Assembly: GCF_000423105.1 (NCBI RefSeq)
Contig: NZ_AUHI01000004.1
Coordinates: 372,001-436,000 of the forward strand
Length of the DNA: 64,000 nt
Origin: Halalkalibacillus halophilus DSM 18494
Lineage (GTDB): Bacteria; Bacillota; Bacilli; Bacillales; Alkalibacillaceae
Reading direction: 5' to 3'
The notes below the pieces were generated by a model, which was not told the DNA's origin, did not search any database, and saw nothing but the letters and a program-made list of their open reading frames with translations. The position numbers and the translations under genes are program-made. Shown piece after piece: positions 43,448 to 50,797 of the stretch. Every line of letters begins with the position of its first letter. The first letter of the stretch is position 1.

Positions 43448-44344
43448 TTATAATCCTGCTTTACGTTGCAATCTTTTGGAGATTTCTATAAAGTCTTCTT
43501 CAGAAATTCCAGGTGCAAATGTTTCTGGTGCATTCGGATAATCAGGAATTTCTCCCCCAACAGGTGCTCCTTGAATGACTTCAAGTGGCAATCCGTCAAT
43601 GGGATCCGTTCCTTTCCATATCTGATTAACAGCTTTATAGTCATGATCTGAAAATGTGTATAATTTTCTGCCTTCTCCAGCATCCTCCCATTTTCTTGTA
43701 GCATCAAATTTTCTGTTATCTAAATTTGGTACAGGTAGCATCTTAGTCATATCAACACCTGTCAGTATATACAATGCTTTGGCGTAAGCTTTAATGTGTA
43801 CTCCACCTCTAACGAGTAGATAACCGATCATTTCTCTTGCAATCGGATGTTCGGTCATTTCATAGACTCTCATTTTATGCGTTCTTGCTCCGATTTCTAA
43901 AAAGTAATTATGCAATAAGTCCTCTACTAAGTTTCCACTTTTAAATGTATAATCCCCTGTCCAAGGAGCACCCATGGAATCAAATGGTTTAGCCATTTGG
44001 TCTGTATCAATAAAATGATAGGAAATTCTTTTGTCTTTTCCATCTCTCATTGGTGTTTGATCTGGATCTTCTTCGTAAGTTGATCCGACCAGCATCGAGT
44101 TTATGGTATGTGAAACTAACTCCACGTGTCCGAATTCTTCTCCGGTAATACTACAAATTAAATCGTAAAATGGTTTTAACTTTTTCTGTTGTCTAAACCC
44201 AAATGATTGAAACATGTAGTTATTTAAAGTCGACATTTCACCAAAACGACCTCCCAATAGTTCTTGTACAGCTGCAGCTGCGTTAGGATCGGGTTGGTCA
44301 GGTTTTGATATTTCAATGGATAAACGATTAAACCGTTTTATTAT
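43448..44344 (-). CDS. manganese catalase (non-heme), apparent AUA start codon
   Basis: A ~298-aa di-manganese catalase that destroys hydrogen peroxide. Mn-ligand segments are GGRFGEMSTLNN (Glu36), TGEEFGHVELVSHTIN (Glu and His), and in the second half RTHKMRVYEMTEHPIAREMIG and GGVHIKAYAKALY (Glu, His). The conserved N-terminus KRFNRLSIEISKP..PDPNAAAAVQELLGG is encoded in frame up to two ATA codons (44344-44339), which lie 6-9 nt after GGAGGG; a stop precedes them and no ATG, GTG or TTG is present. TTG at 44257 is the next standard start but would remove 29 conserved residues and has no RBS. Neighbours include spore-associated genes. Confidence 0.85.
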   Translation of the reverse strand: MIKRFNRLSIEISKPDQPDPNAAAAVQELLGGRFGEMSTLNNYMFQSFGFRQQKKLKPFYDLICSITGEEFGHVELVSHTINSMLVGSTYEEDPDQTPMRDGKDKRISYHFIDTDQMAKPFDSMGAPWTGDYTFKSGNLVEDLLHNYFLEIGARTHKMRVYEMTEHPIAREMIGYLLVRGGVHIKAYAKALYILTGVDMTKMLPVPNLDNRKFDATRKWEDAGEGRKLYTFSDHDYKAVNQIWKGTDPIDGLPLEVIQGAPVGGEIPDYPNAPETFAPGISEEDFIEISKRLQRKAGL

Positions 44345-44416
44345 TCTTTTCCCTCCACTTTTGTAGTATCCTTTTTATTCTTATGCAAGTGGAGGGTTGT
44401 TTCATTATATCTATCA

Positions 44417-44656
44417 TCATTTCTTAGAATTTGTGGGCATGATCCAATTGATTTCACTTAAGCGTATAAAATAATAGTTCCCACTTACTAAAAGGGTGAT
44501 GTAACTATCAGTCACTTCGACGAGGTTGCCCCTTAGTGTACCTGGTACTGTTTGAACAACGACAGACTGATTTTGAAGTTGAGTTACTAAGTGTAAAAAA
44601 GATTGGTCTACCTGATTCATGCCCATTACATTTGGTGTTTCATAATTATTATACAT
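44417..44656 (-). CDS. DUF2642 family protein, spore-coat-associated type
   Basis: A 79-aa small soluble protein. After a flexible N-terminus, a beta-rich Sm-like region has NQSVVVQTVPGTLRGNLVEV and SYITLLVSGNYYFIRLSEINWI, the DUF2642 pattern. Relatives are found in spore coats of bacilli. It lies just upstream of the Mn catalase on the same strand. The function is unknown. Confidence 0.75.
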   Translation of the reverse strand: MYNNYETPNVMGMNQVDQSFLHLVTQLQNQSVVVQTVPGTLRGNLVEVTDSYITLLVSGNYYFIRLSEINWIMPTNSKK

Positions 44657-44781
44657 TTAGTTATTCGCCCCTTTTTAATCACTCTCTCATAGTTTATGAG
44701 AAGTTTATTTTAATGGTGCATGTGTTAAAAATTAGAACAAATAACACAAGCGTATACTTATATAATCTTTAAATTAAAAAA

Positions 44782-44813
44782 CTCTGACCTATTTTTCAGG
44801 TCAGAGCCAAGTC
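44782..44813 (-). terminator. terminator after the DUF3231 gene
   Basis: CTCTGACCT/AGGTCAGAG with a 7-nt loop, followed by TTTTTTAA on the minus strand. Confidence 0.85.
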
Positions 44814-44821
44814 GTTCTATA

Positions 44822-45337
44822 TTATGATTCATTATTAGGGATTTGCGTGTGTAAAGGTGGTGCGATTAACCAACCTTTTTCTTTATTTAGTTTTAAAGCT
44901 TTTGCACCAAGTTGAGCTTTATTCATATGATATGTTCCGAAAAGCATACCAATATCTTCCCTAATTGACTGACCAATCACTGTACTACAAGCGATTAACC
45001 CTTCCGAAAGCATTGCAGATGCAGCACCGCTGATTTCACGGTCGTCAAATCGCGCTCCAACTGGAATTTCTTCGAGATTTGCTTTTGGTTTTTCTGCTGG
45101 AGCTGGTGGTAAGCCTATACCATTTGCTTTTAAAATCTCTTCCACTGCTTCTTTTTCTTTATGTGCATCATCTAAACAATCCGAAATTAGTTTTATTAAT
45201 TCTGTATCTCCAGTATGGTTTTTTAAAGTCTGCAATTGTGATATTGCTGCATTTGTAATAAATGAAAAGGACCAAAGACTATATACTTCTCCATAATGTA
45301 AAGCTTGTTTCGTTGGATTTCCTGTTAAGATTCCCAT
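44822..45337 (-). CDS. DUF3231 family protein (single-domain, ferritin-like helical)
   Basis: A 171-aa all-helical protein. The GEVYSLWSFSFITNAAISQLQT segment and the C-terminal HMNKAQLGAKALKLNKEKGWLIAPP fit DUF3231, a family related to spore coat protein CotF in bacilli. Many members are ~330 aa with two such units; this one has one. The function is unknown; the context (Mn catalase, DUF2642) suggests a sporulation or stationary-phase role. Confidence 0.75.
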   Translation of the reverse strand: MGILTGNPTKQALHYGEVYSLWSFSFITNAAISQLQTLKNHTGDTELIKLISDCLDDAHKEKEAVEEILKANGIGLPPAPAEKPKANLEEIPVGARFDDREISGAASAMLSEGLIACSTVIGQSIREDIGMLFGTYHMNKAQLGAKALKLNKEKGWLIAPPLHTQIPNNES

Positions 45338-45471
45338 TTTTTCATCTCCTTAAATTTTAGTACATAGTTATTCTTTCAATTAGAAAAATAATTATACACC
45401 CTAATTAAGGGCATAAATTCTACTATAGATGGAAAGCGTATATGTAGAACAATTAGAAGGAGTGTGTTTAC

Positions 45472-45834
45472 ATGACTGACGAAACTTCACACTATTATGA
45501 TGAAGTAATTTTGGATTATAAAGAAGGGCTGCATGACTTTAAAGAAGCATTACCAAAGGTAGTTGATTCCTATTTTTCATTTACAGAATCGTGTTTTGAA
45601 GATGGCTCCCTTTCTTCAAAACATAAGCAATTAATGGCTTTAACTACAAGTATATATGCACAAGATGAATATTGTATTATTTATCATGCAAAAGGTGCAG
45701 CTGAAAATGGAGCTTCTGTAGATGAAGTGTCAGAATCTATTGCTGTTAGTGCTGCACTAGGTGGTGGAGCAGCATTAGCTCAGGGCGCTACATTAGCAGC
45801 AGATGCATTTACGTATTTTTTAGAACGTCAGTAA
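45472..45834 (+). CDS. carboxymuconolactone decarboxylase/AhpD-like protein
   Basis: A 120-aa all-helical CMD-domain protein. The active-site helix reads YCIIYHAKGAAENGAS, with a single Cys and a His at the usual distance. The second cysteine of a full AhpD CxxC peroxidase motif is replaced by Tyr, so AhpD-type disulfide reduction is unlikely in the standard form. It resembles the YurZ group. RBS AAGGAG. It is divergent from the DUF3231 gene. Confidence 0.88.
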   Translation: MTDETSHYYDEVILDYKEGLHDFKEALPKVVDSYFSFTESCFEDGSLSSKHKQLMALTTSIYAQDEYCIIYHAKGAAENGASVDEVSESIAVSAALGGGAALAQGATLAADAFTYFLERQ

Positions 45835-45838
45835 CAAA

Positions 45839-45876
45839 TAAATCCCGTCCTCTTGGATTCAAAGGACGGGATTTAT
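45839..45876. terminator. bidirectional terminator between the CMD and CDGSH genes
   Basis: AAATCCCGTCC/GGACGGGATTT with a 13-nt loop and A/T runs on both sides. Confidence 0.85.
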
Positions 45877-45878
45877 TC

Positions 45879-46091
45879 TTATGAATTAGTTACGCGAGAT
45901 TGATCTTCGAATGGTAACGATTTATGAGCGCCATCACAAAATGGCTTGTTTTTAGAAGCGCCACATCTACATAAGGAAAAAGCAGGTTTGGTCTCGTATT
46001 CATTTCCCTCTGCATCTAATAGTTTAACATCACCTTTAACTAAAATTGATCCATTATCTCGAACTTGAACAATTGGTCGTTCCTCACTCAT
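45879..46091 (-). CDS. CDGSH iron-sulfur domain protein
   Basis: A 70-aa protein with one CDGSH domain: CRCGASKNKPFCDGAH, giving the three Cys and one His that hold a [2Fe-2S] cluster. Single-domain bacterial CDGSH proteins are small cytoplasmic redox or cluster-transfer proteins with poorly known roles. The RBS is AGAGGGGAA. Confidence 0.92.
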   Translation of the reverse strand: MSEERPIVQVRDNGSILVKGDVKLLDAEGNEYETKPAFSLCRCGASKNKPFCDGAHKSLPFEDQSRVTNS

Positions 46092-46393
46092 TATAAATTC
46101 CCCTCTTCCCTTTTTTGCTTATTTTATCATTATATATTAAAAATGAAAAACCCTTTAGTTTACATAATATAATTATAGTCTACTATATATTATATAATAG
46201 ATTCGACGATAAATCGTTGTTTAAATAATTGCCTTATAGTAAATTAGTTAGTGGGACGCGCTAGTTATTTTAAATTCAAAAGCAACGTGTGCATGTTCGT
46301 TATTTCATATGAATAATATGTAACAAGCTTATTATAATTATAGCTCTACCCTACTGCATTTACATCCTCAATTAAAATTAAGGAGTTGAACGT
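46092..46393. other. AT-rich intergenic region with divergent promoters
   Basis: About 300 bp with no supportable gene. It contains an extended TATAAT (46333-46338) that could serve the diesterase gene; the matching -35 is poor. I see no riboswitch or repeat. Confidence 0.5.
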
Positions 46394-47314
46394 ATGAGTA
46401 ATACAAAGAAGCCAAGGCTGAAAAAATCATTTTCTATTGGCTTAACTGTTTTAGGATTCATATACATATTTCTGTATTTAATACCCTTTCATTCTATAGA
46501 AGATAAGGCTTTTTTTGAAGATGATGACCAACCACTTGTTATTGCGCACCAGGGCGGAGAACATTTAGCACCATCAAGTACGATGACAGCTTTTGAAAAT
46601 GCAGTTGAATTAGGTGTTGATGTCTTAGAGTCAGACTTACATATGAGTAAAGACGGTTATCTTATTAACATTCATGATGCTACAGTCGATCGTACTACCG
46701 ATTCAACAGGTAGAGTATCAGAGATGAATTTAGATGAATTAAAGCAACTTGATGCAGGTTATTATTTCCAAGATGAAGATGGAAACCACCCATATCGTGG
46801 ACAAGGACTAGAATTGTTAACGGTGGAAGAGTTATTTCAAGCTTTCCCTGAAGAGAGATTTATATTCGAAATTAAAGATACGAATCCAGATAACCGCATA
46901 AATGATATTATTCAGCGATTATCGAGTCTCATAAACGATTACAATATGGAAGATCAAGTATTAGTAGCATCTTTTGATCATGAGATTGTGGAAGCATTTC
47001 GTGAAAATGGAAATGAAAATGTTGCTATTTCAGGTGGAAGGCAAGAAGTTAGAAACTTTGTGATTTTTCATAAAACCTTTTTAAGGAACTTATATTTTCC
47101 TAAAGTAGAAGCTATTCAGATTCCAACAGCAGATAGTGGTTTTGATTTAACTACTAACCAGCTTATTTCAGGAGCAGACCGAATTGGGCTTGATGTTCAT
47201 TATTGGACGATTAATGAAAAAGAGGAAATGCGTGAATTAATTGAGCTTGGTGCAGATGGAATTGTAACAGATCGACCAGATTTGATGATCGAGTTGTTGA
47301 ATGAAATGAGATAA
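46394..47314 (+). CDS. glycerophosphodiester phosphodiesterase, membrane-anchored
   Basis: A 306-aa protein. Residues ~14-30 form a signal anchor, so the catalytic domain lies outside. The GDPD TIM barrel has VIAHQGGEHLAPSSTMTAFENA, ESDLHMSKDGYLINIHDATVDRTT, FIFEIKDTN and the C-terminal YWTINEKEEM..LGADGIVTDRPD. The usual H-R-G motif reads H-Q-G here; the second His, Glu and Asp residues are kept. It would hydrolyse glycerophosphodiesters to glycerol-3-phosphate, for phosphate or lipid recycling. RBS AAGGAG. Confidence 0.9.
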   Translation: MSNTKKPRLKKSFSIGLTVLGFIYIFLYLIPFHSIEDKAFFEDDDQPLVIAHQGGEHLAPSSTMTAFENAVELGVDVLESDLHMSKDGYLINIHDATVDRTTDSTGRVSEMNLDELKQLDAGYYFQDEDGNHPYRGQGLELLTVEELFQAFPEERFIFEIKDTNPDNRINDIIQRLSSLINDYNMEDQVLVASFDHEIVEAFRENGNENVAISGGRQEVRNFVIFHKTFLRNLYFPKVEAIQIPTADSGFDLTTNQLISGADRIGLDVHYWTINEKEEMRELIELGADGIVTDRPDLMIELLNEMR

Positions 47315-47317
47315 TAT

Positions 47318-47363
47318 AAAAAAGTACGAAGCCTCCGTAAATCGGAGACTTCGTACTTTTTAT
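47318..47363. terminator. bidirectional terminator between GDPD and PBP genes
   Basis: AAAAGTACGAAG-CCTCCG pairs with CGGAG-CTTCGTACTTTT with one bulged base; A and T runs flank it. Confidence 0.9.
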
Positions 47364-49414
47364 TCATCTAGAACTTCATAAATTTCTTTAGATAAATCAA
47401 CCGTATAACCACTGCCACCGATATCTTCCACGTTTTCTATTAATAATCCAAGCACCATATCTGGATTGCTTTGATCATAGGATACGAAAACACCGTTTTG
47501 AGCATTATTTTCGTCTTCATGACTCGATTTCAATTCTGCGGTTCCTGTTTTACCTGCAATCTCTCGATTATCTAAATCAATCGATTGGGAACTTCCTTCA
47601 CTGACAACTTTTCTTAAATCATTTTGCAATCGACTTATACCTTCCTCATCCAAATAATCCTCAATCCACACAGCTTGCTCTTCATCGCTTCTAAGTAATG
47701 GTTGCATAAAGGTTCCATCATTTGCTATTCCACCATAAAGGCTAGTTAAATGAAGCATGTTTATCAATAGTTGACCTTGCCCATATGCACTGTCTGCCAA
47801 TTGGACTTCGGAATCGAACTCACCTGAATTTGATATTTGTGAGATCGTTAATGGGTAAGTAAAAGGTAGTCTTTCTTGAAAACCTAAATCTTCTAATGAT
47901 TGTTGAAATGCGTCTGCGCCAATATCCATACCGCGCATCGCAAAATAAATATTATCGGAGTATTTCATCGCTGTTTCCAAATCAACTTCTGTATGTTGTT
48001 CGTAAACGCGTGTGACTTGGTAATCTCCCCAGGAAGATTCATCTGGTGACCACCTTTTTCCTTCTATTTCTACTATTTCATCAGGGTCAAATGCATCATG
48101 ATGTAAACCAATTAATGATGTGATTAATTTCATAGTAGACCCAGGTGAGTACGTCGCACTAAAGCGATTTACCATTGGTTGATCTTCGTCTTCAGCTAAT
48201 TCTTGATATTGAGAATTGGTCATCCCTAGAACAAACTGGTTTGGGTCAAATGTTGGAAAGCTTAACAGACTTGTAACCTCTCCTGACTGTGGGTCAAGAG
48301 TTACTGCAGTACCTTTTTCGTCTTGTACAATCTCGTAAATTGATTCTTGTACAGACATATCAATGGTAAGCTCCACATTGTCTCCATCTTCACGATCTTG
48401 TTTTACTACAGTTTCTTGCGAGCCATCTTCTTTCTCAATTGCGATCTCTATGCCGTTTTGACCTTTAAGATCTTCTTCAAAAAGTTGTTCTAGACCTCTT
48501 TTTCCAACCAAATCAGTTGAAGTATAACTTCCTTCAAACTCTTCTAGTTCTTCTTCATTAATCGGACCAATATACCCTGTCAGATGAGCAGCTACTTCTG
48601 CATAAGGGTAAACACGATCCACTATTACATTTGAAGAGACTCCACTGATCGAAGTTGCTTCTTCCATCATTTCTTCATCTTGTAATAAAACGTTTCTAAT
48701 TGGAACAAAGTGAGATTCTTCTACCCAACTTTGATTATATTTATTCTCGATATATTGCTCACTCAAATTCAATATAGAAGCAAGTTCACCTAAGCTGCCT
48801 TCATCAAATGACTGTAATGTAACTCCGATTTCATAAACTTCGCCATTTGTAGCTAGCATGTTTTGATTACGATCGAGTATATCGCCACGGGTTGCTTCTA
48901 AGTTATTAATTCGTATGGCGTCTCCTTCTTCAAGACCCGGTAACATAAATCGTGGTTCCCATTCCATTAACCAATATTCTTCTTCTACCATTTCATCTTC
49001 TTGTTCAACTTCTTCTGTATGCCATTCCATCATGACATCTTCCTGAAAAGAAACATTACCAGCACTTGTGTTAAAGCTTATTTCAACAGGTATGGAATAC
49101 GATGCGCTTTCTTCGATCTCTTCTAGCTCTTCATCAGTTATTTCTTCTTCTTGATAACTAACCTCAACATCAGAAACATTTAAGTCATTATAGACATTTT
49201 CATATCTCTCACCAAAGTCTTCGTATGTAAATGAATCCTTCGTTGATGGTGTTAAGTATTCATCGTACATTGTTCTATATTCTTCATTTTCCCAGTGTGA
49301 AACGTATTCTTCCATGTAATCATAAGGTGTAAGGGATTCCTCCTCCTCTTCGCCATTACAAGCTATTAAAAATAAACATCCAGTTAAAAAGGTTACTACT
49401 ATTGTTTTTTTCAT
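47360..49414 (-). CDS. lipoprotein class B penicillin-binding protein with MecA-type N-terminal domain (PbpC-like)
   Basis: A 684-aa exported lipoprotein (signal peptide ending LIAC at residue ~19). Domains in order: MecA_N/NTF2-like (~30-145), PBP dimerisation domain (~160-320, with RGDILDRNQNMLATNG and LTGYIG), and transpeptidase (~350-680) with SPGSTMK (active Ser), YSDN and KTGTAE motifs. This is the architecture of S. aureus PBP2a and B. subtilis PbpC. It cross-links peptidoglycan. The extracellular part is extremely acidic, rich in Glu clusters. The start at 49414 follows GGAGG; the TTG at 49426 overlaps that RBS. MecA-like architecture alone does not show beta-lactam resistance. Confidence 0.93.
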   Translation of the reverse strand: MKKTIVVTFLTGCLFLIACNGEEEEESLTPYDYMEEYVSHWENEEYRTMYDEYLTPSTKDSFTYEDFGERYENVYNDLNVSDVEVSYQEEEITDEELEEIEESASYSIPVEISFNTSAGNVSFQEDVMMEWHTEEVEQEDEMVEEEYWLMEWEPRFMLPGLEEGDAIRINNLEATRGDILDRNQNMLATNGEVYEIGVTLQSFDEGSLGELASILNLSEQYIENKYNQSWVEESHFVPIRNVLLQDEEMMEEATSISGVSSNVIVDRVYPYAEVAAHLTGYIGPINEEELEEFEGSYTSTDLVGKRGLEQLFEEDLKGQNGIEIAIEKEDGSQETVVKQDREDGDNVELTIDMSVQESIYEIVQDEKGTAVTLDPQSGEVTSLLSFPTFDPNQFVLGMTNSQYQELAEDEDQPMVNRFSATYSPGSTMKLITSLIGLHHDAFDPDEIVEIEGKRWSPDESSWGDYQVTRVYEQHTEVDLETAMKYSDNIYFAMRGMDIGADAFQQSLEDLGFQERLPFTYPLTISQISNSGEFDSEVQLADSAYGQGQLLINMLHLTSLYGGIANDGTFMQPLLRSDEEQAVWIEDYLDEEGISRLQNDLRKVVSEGSSQSIDLDNREIAGKTGTAELKSSHEDENNAQNGVFVSYDQSNPDMVLGLLIENVEDIGGSGYTVDLSKEIYEVLDE

Positions 49415-49441
49415 AGGCTCCTCCAATCTTGTTGCTATAAA

Positions 49442-49768
49442 TTACCGATAGTTTCCTAATACATTTTGGAGTTTAAGGGCGTAGGTTAAGTCTCCTTTTG
49501 CTTTTATTTTACCCATCATAAAAGCGGAAGTAGCATTCAAGTTACCATCAATTAATTTATCAAAATTATTCTCATTCATTTTTAATAAACAATCTTGTTC
49601 TTCAAGTGGTTCACTATGATAAGTAACTTCTTCATTTTGAAAAACTATGCTAAAAATTTCTTCTTTGTCGGTTAATTCGAAAGTATAAGTTGCTTCTAAT
49701 CCATTTAGATCAGTTGGATTCTCATTCATTTTACGAATCAAATGTTCTAATTTTTCTTGAATTGTCAT
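49442..49768 (-). CDS. SCP2 sterol-binding domain protein
   Basis: A 108-aa single-domain protein of the SCP-2 fold. The C-terminal SAFMMGKIKAKGDLTYALKLQNVL is the most typical segment. In bacteria such proteins bind fatty acids or acyl-CoA; a specific role is not known. It ends 27 bp before the start of the PBP gene, on the same strand, with no visible terminator between, so the two may be co-transcribed. Confidence 0.88.
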   Translation of the reverse strand: MTIQEKLEHLIRKMNENPTDLNGLEATYTFELTDKEEIFSIVFQNEEVTYHSEPLEEQDCLLKMNENNFDKLIDGNLNATSAFMMGKIKAKGDLTYALKLQNVLGNYR

Positions 49769-49891
49769 TTTATCTCTCCCTCTCTTCTACTATATTTTAT
49801 CAAAAAAATGTCTATATATGTTGCTTGTATGATTAATTTTTCTGAAAAAGGGTAATGTAATTATAAAGAAATTGAAAGGATGTGCTTAAAA

Positions 49892-50038
49892 ATGCTTTGG
49901 ACTATTATAGGTATAATTTTAGTAATTTGGTTAGCAGGCTTTTTACTAGATTTTGCTGGTGGACTTATTCATTTATTATTAATTGTTGCAGGTATTGTGT
50001 TTATTTTTCAACTTATTACAGGAAGACGAAAATTATAG
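49892..50038 (+). CDS. lmo0937-family small membrane protein
   Basis: A 48-aa hydrophobic protein (MLWTIIGIILVIWLAGFLLD...) with two predicted membrane helices and a basic C-terminus GRRKL. It matches the small lmo0937 family found in low-G+C Gram-positives, often stress-linked; function unknown. RBS AAAGGATG. It falls below common length cutoffs. Confidence 0.85.
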   Translation: MLWTIIGIILVIWLAGFLLDFAGGLIHLLLIVAGIVFIFQLITGRRKL

Positions 50039-50055
50039 CTATTCTTAATTTCACG

Positions 50056-50087
50056 AAACACACTAGTATTAACTAGTGTGTTTTTAT
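50056..50087 (+). terminator. terminator after the small membrane protein
   Basis: AAACACACTAGT/ACTAGTGTGTTT, 4-nt loop, T-run. Confidence 0.9.
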
Positions 50088-50139
50088 ATGTCAAAATGAT
50101 ATAATCAAAATTAACTTTGAACAGTAAGGAAGTGAGTAT

Positions 50140-50673
50140 ATGACGAATGATCACATAGAGACGGCAACTTTTGCTGGTGGGTGTTTTTGGTGTATGGTGA
50201 AGCCTTTTGATCAATGGGATGGTGTTTACTCTGTTGTATCAGGTTACACAGGCGGCCACATTTATAGCCCATCATATGAGCAAGTGAAATCAGGAGAAAG
50301 TGGTCATTATGAAGCTGTACAAGTTACTTATGATACGACTTTAATTGATTACATGACGATTTTAGATTTATATTGGAAACAAATTGATCCTACTGATCCA
50401 GATGGGCAATTCCATGATCGCGGATCACAATACCGAACTGCAATCTTTTATCATACGGAAGAACAAAAGCAGCAGAGTGAATATTCCAAGCAACAAATAG
50501 AAGAAAGCGGAATTTTTAAAGATCCAATCGTGACAAAGATCTTGCCTGCATCTACTTTTTATCCTGCAGAAACTGATCACCAACAATATTATGAAAAAAA
50601 TCCTGAGGCTTACAAGGAAGAGCGTGAAAAGTCGGGACGAGACGACTTTATAGAAAGTCACTGGAATAAGTAA
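50140..50673 (+). CDS. msrA: peptide methionine-S-sulfoxide reductase MsrA
   Basis: A 177-aa enzyme. Catalytic Cys15 is in TFAGGCFWCMVKPF, with SGYTGG, the EAVQVTYD segment and QIDPTDPDGQFHDRGSQYR. It repairs S-methionine sulfoxide in proteins with thioredoxin. A second MsrA, fused to MsrB, is encoded at 57.9 kb; the two MsrA domains are similar but not identical. No resolving Cys is seen in the short C-terminal tail. RBS AAGGAAG. Confidence 0.95.
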   Translation: MTNDHIETATFAGGCFWCMVKPFDQWDGVYSVVSGYTGGHIYSPSYEQVKSGESGHYEAVQVTYDTTLIDYMTILDLYWKQIDPTDPDGQFHDRGSQYRTAIFYHTEEQKQQSEYSKQQIEESGIFKDPIVTKILPASTFYPAETDHQQYYEKNPEAYKEEREKSGRDDFIESHWNK

Positions 50674-50719
50674 CTACAAGGAAAATAACTTGTATGAATT
50701 ATAAAATTTCCTTAAAAAT

Positions 50720-50773
50720 AAATATCTCCGGGCTTATCCATCGTAAAATTGGATAGGCCCGGAGATATTTTAA
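50720..50773. terminator. bidirectional terminator between msrA and the S9 peptidase
   Basis: A long stem AAATATCTCCGGGC/GCCCGGAGATATTT continues inward through ATCCA/TGGAT. Confidence 0.9.
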
Positions 50774-50797
50774 TTATTTTTTAAGACCGGATTATAT

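Noticed and set aside
43448..44257. Mn catalase starting at TTG 44257
   Set aside because: It would cut 29 conserved residues and there is no RBS before it; the frame upstream matches the family and has GGAGGG at the right place.
47360..49414. PBP as a methicillin-resistance mecA gene
   Set aside because: The architecture is shared with housekeeping PbpC/PBP3 of bacilli; no mecR/mecI or mobile cassette genes are near.
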